A stretch of DNA of 64,000 nt from Saccharicrinis carchari (GCF_900182605.1 NZ_FXTB01000002.1:310001-374000); one strand, 5' to 3'. Counted from the stretch's first letter, positions 44,009 through 53,765 are shown. Translations and numbers: made by a program. The notes: generated from the sequence alone by a model not told the origin.

Positions 44009-44848
44009 CTACCCGCCACTTACTTCTCTCCGCATTTCGTAATTACCAAATTCGCCACCATAAAATTCGCTGGTAAATTCGCCCTCGTTACTTTGTGTTC
44101 CGCGCAGCGATTCGCAGGTATGCACCAGACCACTTAATTTAACGTACACCGAAGATGTTTCAGCCGCCTGGCAAACTTCGTCATAAATCATTTTGGTTAG
44201 GTTTTCCTGCAAATGTCCTCTGCGTGCAACCCAATCAACGATCCGTTGAAGTTTGGATATACCGAGTATTTTTTTGCCGGGGATATAGCTGATTACAGCA
44301 AATGAGCCGTCTCTGAAAAGGGTGCTGAAGGGTGCTGTGTGATGCGAACACACTGAAACAATATCCACTCGCTTTGTGATAGGATATTTTTGCCCTTGCT
44401 CATTAGGGAAGCTGGTCATAAGGGGTTTGTGCGACCATCTGCCCGAGAGTAACTCCGTATCGTCGCTCAAATCATTACCACAATACATTTTGGCCAGGCG
44501 ATAGGGCGTACCTTTTTCGCCACCTACATTGGGATCGTCCATATCAATTTTCATCGCCTTAAAAGCTTGGCTAATAAAATATTCTGTTATGGTACGCATA
44601 ATGTAATGCCCCTCTTCCGAAATACCCCCAACATCTTCAACGTTATCGGATATCTTAAAATCGCGCAAGTGGTTATATTCCATCCATGCTGATAAAAAGT
44701 CTTTTTGGGGAAATTTCTTCTGAAATCGTTCCTCAACAAATTCCTTTAAGTAATCAAATTTGCCTTCTACTTCCTTTTTTATCTTGTTTCCACCACTTAT
44801 CCTGGATGAAGTAGGCTGGCTTGTTGTTTTTATTAGTTGTTCTTTCAT
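44009..44848 (-). CDS. folE: GTP cyclohydrolase I-like enzyme
   Basis: A 279-residue protein. SVCSHHTAPFS is the FolE Cys-His-His zinc motif, with HTCESLRG near the C-terminus giving the second Cys, and the IVDWVARRGHLQENLTKMI block matches the family. It converts GTP to 7,8-dihydroneopterin triphosphate, which feeds folate, pterin or 7-deazaguanine synthesis. The paired queD gene downstream points to the 7-deazaguanine use. It is longer than E. coli FolE (222 residues) through an N-terminal extension of 60 residues, and some motifs differ (CGNDLSDDTELLSG insert), so a divergent FolE-type enzyme is possible. Confidence 0.82.
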   Translation of the reverse strand: MKEQLIKTTSQPTSSRISGGNKIKKEVEGKFDYLKEFVEERFQKKFPQKDFLSAWMEYNHLRDFKISDNVEDVGGISEEGHYIMRTITEYFISQAFKAMKIDMDDPNVGGEKGTPYRLAKMYCGNDLSDDTELLSGRWSHKPLMTSFPNEQGQKYPITKRVDIVSVCSHHTAPFSTLFRDGSFAVISYIPGKKILGISKLQRIVDWVARRGHLQENLTKMIYDEVCQAAETSSVYVKLSGLVHTCESLRGTQSNEGEFTSEFYGGEFGNYEMRREVSGG

Positions 44849-44935
44849 CTTTCTATATCTTTGCTAAGGTTCTATAACAAACAAACTCCATTAGTGTTGC
44901 ATCTATTAAACAGCAATGTGAAGTTTTTGTTTAAA

Positions 44936-44960
44936 GTTTGTTTATTATTCATAAACAAAC
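44936..44960. promoter_or_regulatory. Inverted repeat upstream of folE
   Basis: GTTTGTTTAT and ATAAACAAAC (44936-44945 and 44951-44960) around TATTC, 88 bases upstream of the folE ATG. A further AACAAACAAAC lies nearer the start. It could be a repressor site for the folE-queD block. The rest of the 430-base gap up to 45278 holds no gene I can support. Confidence 0.45.
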
Positions 44961-45278
44961 CAGCCCATCTCTTACAAACTGATGGGTGGTCTATCCACGC
45001 TGACAGGTCTTAAAACGTAATATAAAATTTTTTCGTATTTTCTGATACTGTACTCTGATAAAGGTGCAGTGAATCTTTTCTGTGTTCCTGCCCATCCAGG
45101 ACGAGACTCCCCAGTGGCTGACACCTAACCATTCAGATAGCTGACAGCATGGGGTGTAGGCACCGTGTTATTTCGTTTTGCATCTATGCCAAGCTATAAT
45201 TTGTTTGTTCATTAATACCCATATTCTCCACTACACGTTTTGATTGTAAGCCCGGTTTTGGCACCTTGTATCTCTGCG

Positions 45279-46130
45279 CTAATGCTCCTCATCTTTTGTC
45301 CATTTGTCGCTGCCAAATCTCGAAGTCAATATAGTGAGTATTTCATTGGCAGAATATTCAATGGGTTTATTGCTGATATTTAGCACTGTAAAGCCACCTT
45401 TTTTGAACAGGTTAGCAGCATAGTCCAACTCCATGCGTACCTTTCGCCGGTCGATATAATCGCTATTTGGATCCATATTTATACGGCTTACCCTGCTACT
45501 GCGTTGGGCAATCAGGTAGGCCATTGAAATGGTAAGGCCAAATACCCTACGCGGATCTATCTGAAAAAGTGTCTCCGGAACTGGTGTTCCGGGCACGATA
45601 GGAACGTTGGCCACCTTCCATCCAAACATGGCCAAATATATACTCAGGGGGGTTTTTCCGGTACGCGAAACTCCGGCCAAAACAATGTCGGCCGTGGCAA
45701 TTTTATCTGTATGCTGACCATCGTCGTGCATCATGGTAAATTCAATGGCGCGCACCCTCCGGTAATATTCCATATCGCGCAGACGGTAAAGCCCGGGCTG
45801 ATCAGCCGGTTTCATATCAAGCACGGTATCCAGATAATCTGTCATGTTACCCACTAAATCAAAGTGACGGATGTTTTTTGTTTCACAACTGTCAATCAGC
45901 TTGCGACGCACCACGTGATCGACCATGGTGTGCGCCACTACGCCATTTGTTTTAATTACTTTATCGGTAATGGCATCAATCTGTTCTTGTGTGCTTACTT
46001 CAGGCTCAATGATTACAGGGATTTTATGTTCGGGGTATTGAATCAGCATAGACTCCACGAGCGTGTGCCCGGCTACTCCTTTCCCGCCCGAAACAATGTA
46101 AATTGGGGGCATGTTCGAATTTTTTTCCAT
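45279..46130 (-). CDS. Pyruvate, water dikinase/PPDK regulatory protein (PPSR, DUF299)
   Basis: A 283-residue protein. PPIYIVSGGKGVAGHTLVESML opens the family, LAGVSRTGKTPLSIYLA is the P-loop-like ADP-binding motif, and NMDPNSDYIDRRKVRMELDYA closes it. Members phosphorylate (with ADP) and dephosphorylate (with phosphate) a Thr of pyruvate phosphate dikinase or PEP synthetase and so turn gluconeogenesis off and on. Length matches. Target genes are not in the window. It stands between the folE gap and the rimK block on the minus strand. Its target, PPDK versus PPS, is not decided by sequence. Confidence 0.92.
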   Translation of the reverse strand: MEKNSNMPPIYIVSGGKGVAGHTLVESMLIQYPEHKIPVIIEPEVSTQEQIDAITDKVIKTNGVVAHTMVDHVVRRKLIDSCETKNIRHFDLVGNMTDYLDTVLDMKPADQPGLYRLRDMEYYRRVRAIEFTMMHDDGQHTDKIATADIVLAGVSRTGKTPLSIYLAMFGWKVANVPIVPGTPVPETLFQIDPRRVFGLTISMAYLIAQRSSRVSRINMDPNSDYIDRRKVRMELDYAANLFKKGGFTVLNISNKPIEYSANEILTILTSRFGSDKWTKDEEH

Positions 46131-46339
46131 ATCAGCTTATTTTGCCATTAATATAGGATAAACTTAGCAGGCAAACAATGCTGTACATTATTTTTTTAGG
46201 CCTGCTAAATAGGGGGCGGGTGGTATGCAATGGCAGCAAATACAGATTATGTTTTGCTTGATAGGCCGGGAGCGGCTACATGTAGGCTAGTCGGACTATA
46301 ATAATAGCTGCCTGCGATAACTCGCTGCCATCACATCGT

Positions 46340-47215
46340 TTAATCAACGTTTCGCTCAATAAAACGGATGATGGCGTTAGCAATATCAATGCCGGTGGCG
46401 GATTCAATACCTTCGAGGCCGGGCGAGGAGTTCACCTCCATGATTTTAGGGCCGGTGCTGGATTGTAACATGTCTACGCCGGCTATGCTCAAGCCCATGG
46501 CTTTGGCGGCCTTAAGTGCGGCGTTTTCTTCTTCGTCGCTCAGTTGCACGATGGTAGCACTGCCGCCGCGATGGAGGTTTGACCTAAACTCACCCTCTTT
46601 GGCTTGCCGTTTCATGGCTCCTACCACCACGCCATCCACCACAAAAGCCCTTATGTCGGCACCTTTGGCTTCAGCAACAAACTCCTGCACTATTACGCGG
46701 GCTTTCAGTCCACCAAAGGCATCCAGCACCGATTCGGCGGCACTGTTTGTTTCAGCCAACACCACTCCTACGCCTTGGGTTCCCTCTAATAATTTGATTA
46801 CGCAAGGGGCACCACCAACCTGAGCAACAATGTTCTGGTTATCTTTAGAAAAGTTGGTAAATGCTGTTTTGGGTAAGTGTAGGCCGGCACGCGATAATAT
46901 TTGCAAGCTACGCAGCTTATCGCGTGAGCGCACCAGAGCCTGAGATTCGGTAGTCGTAAAAACTTTCTTCATTTCAAACTGACGCACTACCGCCGTACCG
47001 TAAAAAGTAACCGATGCGCCAATGCGTGGAATGATAGCATCTATATTGTCTATTTCGTGGCCATTATAAAAAACCTGAGGTTTTTTTCGTTCAATTAGGA
47101 TGTCGCATTTGGTGTGATCCAAAACAACCATATTGTGGCCTCTCTTTTCGCCTGTTTCAATAAGTCTTCGTGTGGAATATAATTTTGCGTTTCGGGATAG
47201 TACTGCAATGTTCAT
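46340..47215 (-). CDS. rimK: RimK-type ATP-grasp glutamate ligase
   Basis: A 291-residue protein. The ATP-grasp fold shows [33 protein letters not shown] and [14 protein letters not shown] for nucleotide and magnesium binding. RimK adds glutamates to the C-terminus of ribosomal protein S6 in E. coli, and some relatives make poly-glutamate or modify other peptides. The companion gene immediately upstream encodes a RimB-like protease. Length (300 in E. coli) and motifs match. Which protein it modifies here is not known. Confidence 0.92.
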   Translation of the reverse strand: MNIAVLSRNAKLYSTRRLIETGEKRGHNMVVLDHTKCDILIERKKPQVFYNGHEIDNIDAIIPRIGASVTFYGTAVVRQFEMKKVFTTTESQALVRSRDKLRSLQILSRAGLHLPKTAFTNFSKDNQNIVAQVGGAPCVIKLLEGTQGVGVVLAETNSAAESVLDAFGGLKARVIVQEFVAEAKGADIRAFVVDGVVVGAMKRQAKEGEFRSNLHRGGSATIVQLSDEEENAALKAAKAMGLSIAGVDMLQSSTGPKIMEVNSSPGLEGIESATGIDIANAIIRFIERNVD

Positions 47216-47290
47216 AAGGAATATTTTAAATTTAAGGATATGCTATTAAGATAGTAAAAAACGAATACTAAATTCAGGAAAAATGATTTG

Positions 47291-47707
47291 CTATAAGTGG
47301 GTATACTTTTTAGCAACGTCAACAATGAATTTTTTATTCAGAAATTTTCGCCCTATCAATACGGGAGTTTTCATATTTTGGCGGTCGGTGAGGGTCAAAT
47401 CTATCTTGTATGATTCCCCCAGCAATTCTATGGTACTTGCAATTTTGTATCTGTTTTCGACGGCTCCATTTGAACTTCTCACCTTTTTTTGTTTGTAGTG
47501 TTCAAACACCAGCTCTTCGTCTTTGTAGGCATGATGGCCCGGATCCAGCAGATTGCAATAGAGACGCCCGTCGCGTTCAACGATACTATGGCAGTGCATA
47601 CTTGAAGTGTAGGCTCCCGTATCCATTTTAACATGAATGTGCTTTAATTTCAACTCCGGAAAGTGGGCTATTTCTTTTCGTCCAACTATTTTTTTATTCT
47701 GCAGCAT
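47291..47707 (-). CDS. RimB-like aspartic protease (ATP-dependent zinc protease family)
   Basis: A 138-residue retropepsin-like protein. KMDTGAYTSSMHC holds the D-T-G active-site triad, and TPVLIGRKFLNKKFIVDVAKKY is the second half of the fold. The family is always near rimK and removes the glutamates added by it (RimB in Pseudomonas). It lies 75 bases upstream of rimK on the same strand; the two make a reversible modification switch. The gap at 47708-48166 upstream contains its promoter and no other gene that I can see. Confidence 0.86.
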   Translation of the reverse strand: MLQNKKIVGRKEIAHFPELKLKHIHVKMDTGAYTSSMHCHSIVERDGRLYCNLLDPGHHAYKDEELVFEHYKQKKVRSSNGAVENRYKIASTIELLGESYKIDLTLTDRQNMKTPVLIGRKFLNKKFIVDVAKKYTHL

Positions 47708-48166
47708 GGTAATGATTTTTTATAAATAGGCCAGGCTAAACCGTATTTTTATTGTACGGTGAGCGTACCAAAACTAATCAATTATTTCAATAGTAAAGGA
47801 TATCAAAAGAAAACCGTAAAAGAATATTTTTATTTTAGCTTATTTCAATAAGCAAGCGCCAAAAAGAGTTTTGACATGACACTAAATAGGGAGCAAATAT
47901 TCAATATAAATAACATTATCATAATCATCGGTTCAATATGATGAACGTCAGCCTCACGTGTTTCTACAATATGTAGGATGTAATCTACATGTTATAAAGG
48001 TAAAAATAAAATTTCGCAAAGTGGCACGTGGCGTAAGTTATTGTGGGTTATGAACATAGCTGTACCTGGTGAGCATGTGTAAGATTACGGCACCATATTT
48101 AGTAGTAGGATAGGCAACGCGGTTAACCATACCGAAATATTATACTAACTATTAAATATTGGAAAG
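47708..48166. other. Gene-free divergent intergenic stretch
   Basis: It lies between the rimB-rimK start on the minus strand and the small secreted protein on the plus strand. Two CACGTG hexamers occur (about 47957 and 48026), but the flanks do not fit a parS site. No RNA gene is recognised. Confidence 0.4.
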
Positions 48167-48502
48167 ATGAAAAGTATTTTAATGATTGCCTTTGCCGTTT
48201 GTATTAGTTCAGCAGTATTATTTGCTAACAAAAGTATCCAAGCTAATCAAGTAGAGACTACGGTAGTGCAGGAAGAATTGGTTTTTAATGATATCGCCAT
48301 TGAAAAAGTTCCCGTAAAAGTGATTGAAGCTTTTGGTGAGGACAACAAAGATGCGGTAATAGCAAAAGCGGCTGTAGCAACAACTGCCGAAGAGACGTCT
48401 GTTTACAGAATCAGTGTAAAAGACACACAAGGCGAATCCATCCACTACTTTTATAACGAAGATGGAAGTAAATTTGAGAAAGAAGAGAGTCTGGAAGGAT
48501 AA
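48167..48502 (+). CDS. Small exported protein of unknown function, possible PepSY-like
   Basis: A 111-residue protein with a clean signal peptide (MKSILMIAFAVCISSAVLFA). The remainder is acidic and ends in a YRISVKDTQGESIHYFYNEDGSK strand pair that recalls the end of PepSY-like (BPSL) domains common in secreted Bacteroidota proteins. No catalytic motif or Cys. It is monocistronic, with a strong terminator 51 bases after its stop. The function is unknown; a periplasmic binding role is a guess. Confidence 0.6.
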   Translation: MKSILMIAFAVCISSAVLFANKSIQANQVETTVVQEELVFNDIAIEKVPVKVIEAFGEDNKDAVIAKAAVATTAEETSVYRISVKDTQGESIHYFYNEDGSKFEKEESLEG

Positions 48503-48552
48503 TTGCAATGCTATATTTGTTTATCGTATAGCTTAAAGGTTGAACAAAAAGA

Positions 48553-48581
48553 GGCTGTCTCAAATGAGATGGCCTTTTTTT
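48553..48581 (+). terminator. Intrinsic terminator after the small exported protein
   Basis: GGCTGTCTC and GAGATGGCC (48553-48561 and 48566-48574) pair with two G-U wobbles around AAAT, followed by seven T at 48575-48581. Confidence 0.75.
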
Positions 48582-48615
48582 GTTTTCTTCAAGCCAATGA
48601 ATAGTTTTTTTAGCT

Positions 48616-49194
48616 TTATGATATATCTTCCAATTTTATTAAATTGTTTAATATGGCATATACCGTTAATCCGGATACCGTTTTAATACCCAGTTTTCGG
48701 GTAATATTTTTACGGTGCGATATTACAGTGTGTGTACTAATAAACAGTTCGTTAGCTACCTCTTTGTTGGTTTTACCCAGGGCTACTTTTTGTAACACAT
48801 CCTTTTCTCGTTCGGTGAGGTCGCCTGAGTTATCGTGGTGTACCACAGATTTTTCAATGTTTTCTACTTGCCTGCGTAGCTTGCTCAATAGTAGGCTTTT
48901 GGAATCAAAAACCGAAAGTGATTGTTCGTCGTTACGGTGGGGCAGGGGGGTGTTGAAAACATATATAACTTCCATATCCGGCACGTACTTTTTTATCACT
49001 TTATCCGCTTGAGGCAAACTGCTTATAGAGGTATTTACCATTAATATATGGGGTAAAACCTGTTGCAAAGATTGCTGTAACTCCTCTGGGTTGTTGGCTT
49101 CATCTATTACGGTAACTGCCTTTAATTCAGATAGAATTGTTACAATTCCTTTTCGGATCAGGTACGAGGGTTCTGCCACTAATATCCTTATCAT
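48616..49194 (-). CDS. LuxR-type regulator with degenerate receiver domain
   Basis: A 192-residue protein. The receiver-like half (1-105) keeps the fold but lacks the phosphorylation pocket: ILVAEPSYLIRKG replaces the paired Asp of the first loop, and PHILMVNTSI has Asn where the phospho-Asp should be. The LuxR helix-turn-helix is intact (LTEREKDVLQKVALGKTNKEVANELFISTHTVISHRKNI, residues about 125-180). Such atypical receivers work without phosphate, through ligand binding or dimer control. The gene faces the small exported protein's terminator and has no histidine kinase beside it. The role is unknown. Confidence 0.85.
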   Translation of the reverse strand: MIRILVAEPSYLIRKGIVTILSELKAVTVIDEANNPEELQQSLQQVLPHILMVNTSISSLPQADKVIKKYVPDMEVIYVFNTPLPHRNDEQSLSVFDSKSLLLSKLRRQVENIEKSVVHHDNSGDLTEREKDVLQKVALGKTNKEVANELFISTHTVISHRKNITRKLGIKTVSGLTVYAILNNLIKLEDIS

Positions 49195-49262
49195 ATCGTA
49201 AGCCCTACATTTGTTTAATGTCTGTCTTTATTTTTGGTGTGGGCTATTATCATTATTGCCTC

Positions 49263-50567
49263 TTATTTTTTTCGCATAAATATTTGAACCGGTACCCCTG
49301 TGAAATCATACAGTTTACGAAGCTTATTTTCGAGAAATCGTTTGTATGGTTCATGAACATACTGTGGCAGATTGCAGAAAAATGCAAATGCCGGAGTGTT
49401 TGTGGGCAGTTGCATAATGTATTTAATTTTAATGTATTTGCCTTTGGTGGACGGTGGTGGATTGTCGAGCACCACTTTTTGCATCGCTTCGTTAAGTTTG
49501 GAGGTAGATATTCTGCGCGTTTTGTTTTCAAATACCACAGCAGCCATTTCTAAGGCCTTGTGTATGCGCTGTTTGGTAATCACGGAGGTAAAAACAATGG
49601 GGAAATCTACAAATGGTGCAAATTTGTTGCGGATATCCTCCTCATATTTTTTTGTGGTCATGGTATCTTTCTCAACCAAATCCCATTTGTTCACCAAAAC
49701 CACAATGCCTTTTTTATTTCTTTGTATCAGCTGAAATATCTTTTGGTCCTGACTTTCCACACCACGGGTAGCATCTATCATAAGCAGGCAAACATCGGAA
49801 TTTTCGATGGCTCGGATGGCACGCATCACGCTGTAAAATTCAAGGTCTTCAAAAACCTTTGATTTTTTACGTACTCCTGCGGTATCTACAAGGTAAAAAT
49901 CGTAGCCAAATTTATTGTAACGGGTATAGATGGAGTCGCGTGTTGTGCCGGAAATAGGTGTTACAATGTTTCGGTCTTCACCGATAAAAGCGTTAATGAT
50001 GGACGATTTGCCGGCATTGGGTCGCCCTACCACAGCAAATCGCGGAATATCCAGATCTTCAACATTTTCTGTGCTGGGAAAAAGCTCAACTAATCTGTCC
50101 AGGAGTTCACCGGTACCCGATCCGTTGATCGATGAAACCGAAAAAAGCTCCTCTACGCCCAGGGAATAAAAGTAGCTGGCATCGGCCAGCCGTTCGGGGT
50201 TATCTACTTTATTAACCACCACCAATACCTTTTTCTTGCTTCGGCGCAGCAGGTCGGCAACCATCTCGTCGTAATCGGTTATGCCGGTTGTTACGTCCAA
50301 CATAAACAAAATAACATCGGCTTCTTCAATGGCAATAAGCACTTGCTTTCTGATTTCCTCTTCAAAAACATCCTCCGAACCTACAGCATACCCGCCGGTA
50401 TCAACAACCGAAAATTCTAATCCGTTCCATATGCTTTTGCCGTAAAGGCGGTCGCGGGTAACGCCGCTTTCCTCGTTAACAATGGCACTACGCGATTCTG
50501 TGAGCCTGTTAAAAAGCGTAGATTTACCTACATTTGGCCGTCCTACTATGGCTGCTATATTTCCCAT
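49263..50567 (-). CDS. der: Ribosome-assembly GTPase Der (EngA)
   Basis: A 434-residue double GTPase. G1 motifs GRPNVGKST and GRPNAGKSS open the two domains (about residues 8 and 178), with DTGG/DTAG G3 and NKVD/NKWD G4 motifs in each. A KH-like C-terminal domain (about 350-434) follows. Der is needed for 50S subunit assembly. The next gene upstream, 95 bases away, encodes Era, another ribosome GTPase; the two are co-oriented, and the pair is common in this phylum. All motifs are complete. Confidence 0.96.
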   Translation of the reverse strand: MGNIAAIVGRPNVGKSTLFNRLTESRSAIVNEESGVTRDRLYGKSIWNGLEFSVVDTGGYAVGSEDVFEEEIRKQVLIAIEEADVILFMLDVTTGITDYDEMVADLLRRSKKKVLVVVNKVDNPERLADASYFYSLGVEELFSVSSINGSGTGELLDRLVELFPSTENVEDLDIPRFAVVGRPNAGKSSIINAFIGEDRNIVTPISGTTRDSIYTRYNKFGYDFYLVDTAGVRKKSKVFEDLEFYSVMRAIRAIENSDVCLLMIDATRGVESQDQKIFQLIQRNKKGIVVLVNKWDLVEKDTMTTKKYEEDIRNKFAPFVDFPIVFTSVITKQRIHKALEMAAVVFENKTRRISTSKLNEAMQKVVLDNPPPSTKGKYIKIKYIMQLPTNTPAFAFFCNLPQYVHEPYKRFLENKLRKLYDFTGVPVQIFMRKK

Positions 50568-50608
50568 TATATTTTGGATTTGTGATGTGCTAAAAAATAA
50601 AAAGTGTG

Positions 50609-50616
50609 CAAAGATA
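50609..50616 (-). promoter_or_regulatory. Candidate -7 box (TATCTTTG) for der
   Basis: An exact TAnnTTTG on the minus strand in the gap between era and der, 42 bases upstream of the der ATG. The -33 element is not clear. It suggests der has its own promoter in addition to read-through from era. Confidence 0.45.
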
Positions 50617-50662
50617 CGGATTTATTAGCCACTACGGCATGTGTTATATTTTAAACTGCAAG

Positions 50663-51547
50663 TTATTTTTGGTCGTAACCGAAGTTGCGCAGCGATTTGC
50701 CTTTGTCGCGCCAATCTTTATTTACTTTAACGAAGAGCTGTAAAAACACCTTTTTGTCCAAAAATTTCTCCATATCTTTCCGGGCTTCGGTGCCCGTTTT
50801 TTTTAGGGCGGCTCCTTGGTGTCCTATGATAATCCCTTTTTGCGATTCGCGGGCAACGTGGATGACAGCCCGTATGTTGATTTGTTTTTTATCTTCTTTA
50901 AATTCCTCAACCTCCACTTCAACCGAATAGGGTATTTCTTTTTGGTAATACAATAGAATTTTTTCACGTATGATTTCCGACACAAAAAACCGGACAGGCT
51001 TATCTGTCATAACGTCTTTATCAAAATAGGCTTCGCTCTCGGGCAGTAATTCCTTAATGCGTTTCATCAAGTTGTCGGTGTTAAAGCCCTTTAATGCCGA
51101 CATGGGATATATCTCTGCCTTGGGCAGCTCCTGTTTCCATACAGTAACCAACTCGTCTAATTGTTCGGGGTTCGACTCATCAATTTTGTTGATGACTAAT
51201 ATTACCGGGGAGTCCGTCTTTTTAACACTATTCAAAAAGTCGTTGTTCTTGTCTAACTTTTCTACTACATCCGTCATGTAAATTATGATATCAGCATCTT
51301 GCAAAGCCATTTTTGAAAAACGGAGCATGGATTCCTGTAGTTTATAATTGGGTTTTAGAACGCCGGGTGTATCCGAAAATACAATCTGATAATCCTCTTC
51401 GTTCACTATTCCCAATATGCGATGGCGCGTCGTTTGTGCTTTTGAGGTAATAATAGACAGCCGTTCGCCTACCAACCTATTGGTTAAAGTTGATTTGCCC
51501 ACGTTGGGGTTGCCTACAATATTTACAAATCCTGCTTTATGCTTCAT
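50663..51547 (-). CDS. era: Ribosome-maturation GTPase Era
   Basis: A 294-residue protein from the Met at 51547, since the in-frame upstream 23 residues precede the family start MKHKAGFVNIVG. G1 is GNPNVGKST (about 10), G3 DTPG and G4 NKID. The KH domain at the C-terminus contains GAALKKTGTEARKDMEKFL. Era binds the 3' end of 16S rRNA during 30S assembly. It is complete and lies upstream of der. The TATATTCG near 51590 may serve as a -7 box. Confidence 0.95.
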   Translation of the reverse strand: MKHKAGFVNIVGNPNVGKSTLTNRLVGERLSIITSKAQTTRHRILGIVNEEDYQIVFSDTPGVLKPNYKLQESMLRFSKMALQDADIIIYMTDVVEKLDKNNDFLNSVKKTDSPVILVINKIDESNPEQLDELVTVWKQELPKAEIYPMSALKGFNTDNLMKRIKELLPESEAYFDKDVMTDKPVRFFVSEIIREKILLYYQKEIPYSVEVEVEEFKEDKKQINIRAVIHVARESQKGIIIGHQGAALKKTGTEARKDMEKFLDKKVFLQLFVKVNKDWRDKGKSLRNFGYDQK

Positions 51548-51725
51548 CCTTGTTTTACTATGCGTTTTTAAGTTAAAAGATGCTGCGAATATACAAGTTA
51601 TAAGCGTGCTACGCAATAAGTACGCATTGTTGGCAGGTAGTTATTTTTGCCAGTGTTGGCGTTATAGGGAGTGCTGTTGAACGAACACCGGGTGTGCTAA
51701 AAAATTATTTGGGCTCAGCATACCA

Positions 51726-53060
51726 CTAACTCAACGCTACGGCAACCCTTATTTCATCTTCCTGTATGGCGAGGCTTTCAGGGGTATAGCCTACTTGAAT
51801 AACCGGACCGTTATTGGGTAGCTGAAACTGCCGGAAACGACTTAAATCGTAGCTCCCCTTACCGCTCAACTGTAAGGGGAAGTTCATCCGGAACGGAACA
51901 AAACCGCTAAAATGAACCGATTTGGCCTGTATGGTCAGGTTGGCACCGCTTTGGGACCATGTTGTTGAGAATGGCAGGAATTGATTTAATACGATATTGA
52001 TTAAAAAAGACATGCTCACGGTTAAGGATAAAAATACGGGCGCAAACATAATAACGCCCAACACAACCAACATGCCCGACATAGCAACTTGTGTGTTTAC
52101 GTTGGCGTCATATTTAAAATCGACCAGGGGATTGGGTGTTTGGGTATTGATGATTTTTGGTTCCACGGCTGCAGAGAAGGTGATTTTTACTTTAACCTTG
52201 CACCAGCATTTGCCTCTCTTTGCCTTTAACGAACCGGATGCTACAATCTTATCCTGTTTGAATTCAACATATATTGAATTGATGTATATTTTATATTTCC
52301 CAACCCTAAAGCGGGTAGGCACCCAGCCTTTGGCAAAGGCCAGTTGCACCGCAGCGCTGAGTACCCGCTCGTGTACCACCGCACCCACATTGGTGTTGGC
52401 CGGAATAAAATGTTTCAGATCGGTACCAGTACCCCGTAATGGATTAGTTAAATTAAAATCCGAGGCCAGTAACAAGGAGGTAGGTGGCGATGCCTTTTGG
52501 GCGGTAAGCAAAGGAGAGTCGGGCGTAAAACGCAGGCCTAAAGCACCAAATATGTCCACCAATTCCCACACGGGTATTTCCACTTTTCGGATGATCCTGA
52601 ACGCCAGCCACACCCCAAACGAAATAAGAGGCCCGATAATGCTGTTCAATAACCATTTAATAATAAACCTTGATTGGGGGAAAGTAAGCGAGATCTTCAT
52701 GCCGGGTGTTATGTTGATAATGATGCCCTTTGGCAGTCCGGCTGCGGTTTTTGCAAGGTTCAATTCTACCTTTTCAATGCGGAACACGATATTGGTATTG
52801 ATAATGGTGAGCCCAAACAGTTTTAATTTAAAAATTCCCTCAGCCTCGGTATCTGTTATCACGGCTCCCAAAGGTGGGGGATCGCTCAGATCCCGAATAC
52901 TGAGGTCGATTACTTCGGCCTGGATAGAACCAATCTGTCCCATTTTTTTAGTGAAAGTAAGTATGGATTTTAATGCCTGAATAAATTTATCGAGCACTAA
53001 GTTTATTACGTCCTGATTTACTTCTGCTGCCAATGCGAAATCTGCTGCCCATTTTGCCAT
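51726..53060 (-). CDS. Unrecognised 444-residue protein, possibly TULIP-like lipid-binding
   Basis: No signal peptide or true membrane helix stands out, although the sequence is rich in long amphipathic strands. The N-half (residues 1-200) has alternating hydrophobic strands (FKLKLFGLTIINTNIVFRIE). The second half begins with NVGAVVHERVLSAAVQLAF and a KGW segment, which resembles the start of a TULIP (BPI/P47-like) tubular lipid-binding domain. A CWCK motif is at about 285, and a hydrophobic stretch at about 330-370 could be a membrane hairpin. The gene starts three bases after its partner's stop, so the two are translated together. No function assigned; the TULIP idea needs a profile search. 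Confidence 0.4.
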   Translation of the reverse strand: MAKWAADFALAAEVNQDVINLVLDKFIQALKSILTFTKKMGQIGSIQAEVIDLSIRDLSDPPPLGAVITDTEAEGIFKLKLFGLTIINTNIVFRIEKVELNLAKTAAGLPKGIIINITPGMKISLTFPQSRFIIKWLLNSIIGPLISFGVWLAFRIIRKVEIPVWELVDIFGALGLRFTPDSPLLTAQKASPPTSLLLASDFNLTNPLRGTGTDLKHFIPANTNVGAVVHERVLSAAVQLAFAKGWVPTRFRVGKYKIYINSIYVEFKQDKIVASGSLKAKRGKCWCKVKVKITFSAAVEPKIINTQTPNPLVDFKYDANVNTQVAMSGMLVVLGVIMFAPVFLSLTVSMSFLINIVLNQFLPFSTTWSQSGANLTIQAKSVHFSGFVPFRMNFPLQLSGKGSYDLSRFRQFQLPNNGPVIQVGYTPESLAIQEDEIRVAVALS

Positions 53061-53063
53061 TAC

Positions 53064-53765
53064 TTAACCCTCCTCAATTTTAGTTTCCTGCGCTGCCGAT
53101 ATATCAAATTTATCATTGCTCTCGTTGCAATAATTGTCCCGATAAAATACCACATCCTTAATCGAATAAAGTTCCTTTTTTTTCAGAATGATTGCGCGGT
53201 AATCTTCGTAGTCAACGGGATGACCCATCGCGTTAAACTCCAAATCGGCCGATAATATCTCCTTTAGCTCGGGCGGGAATTCGATGTGCATAAAATCTTC
53301 CATGCATCTAAGGCCATCGGCCAACAATATATTTGCGTGATGCAAATTGTCATTGGCCCACCACAAATACCTTTCTTGTAAATACTCACTCATCTCGCTT
53401 ACATCGGCAAGCGTTTTCTTAAATACGGAGATCAGAATTTGTACCTTTTCGATAGTTACCTCATCATCCATAGTTGCCAATGCAAAACTAAATTCAACCT
53501 TGCCAAATCCTTCGGTTTCGTCTTTGCTTAAAAGTTGGATTTGTGTATCGTAATCCAGCCCTTCTTCAAAAATTTCACCTATTTCCATGCTGTCAGTTTC
53601 AGAAACAAGTACATTGGGATAGCTCCATTTGATGTGTAATAATTTAACGGTTTTTCGGAAATTTAAGTGAATGGTATAGGATAAAGTTTCCCCTGGATTA
53701 ATTACGGTATCTCCTTTAACTGTGCCTGTGAGGTAAGCTGTTTCGATGGGTGTTGTAAGTATCAT
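53064..53765 (-). CDS. Unrecognised 233-residue partner protein
   Basis: The first 130 residues are strand-rich with a GDTVINPGETLSYTIHLNFRK stretch like an immunoglobulin-like fold. The rest is helical and acidic (LQERYLWWANDNLHHANILL, ending ETKIEEG). No signal peptide. It leads the two-gene operon with the 444-residue protein, with a three-base gap. I do not recognise the family. The position suggests a chaperone, adaptor or complex partner of the downstream protein. Confidence 0.5.
   Translation of the reverse strand: MILTTPIETAYLTGTVKGDTVINPGETLSYTIHLNFRKTVKLLHIKWSYPNVLVSETDSMEIGEIFEEGLDYDTQIQLLSKDETEGFGKVEFSFALATMDDEVTIEKVQILISVFKKTLADVSEMSEYLQERYLWWANDNLHHANILLADGLRCMEDFMHIEFPPELKEILSADLEFNAMGHPVDYEDYRAIILKKKELYSIKDVVFYRDNYCNESNDKFDISAAQETKIEEG

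Noticed and set aside
44849-45278. A possible preQ1 or THF riboswitch upstream of folE
   Set aside because: I could not fit the conserved core of either class in the 430-base gap.
52000-52980. A 327-codon plus-strand frame opposite the unknown 444-residue gene
   Set aside because: The minus-strand frame has an operon partner at three bases and strand-like patterns; the plus frame has no ribosome site or motif.
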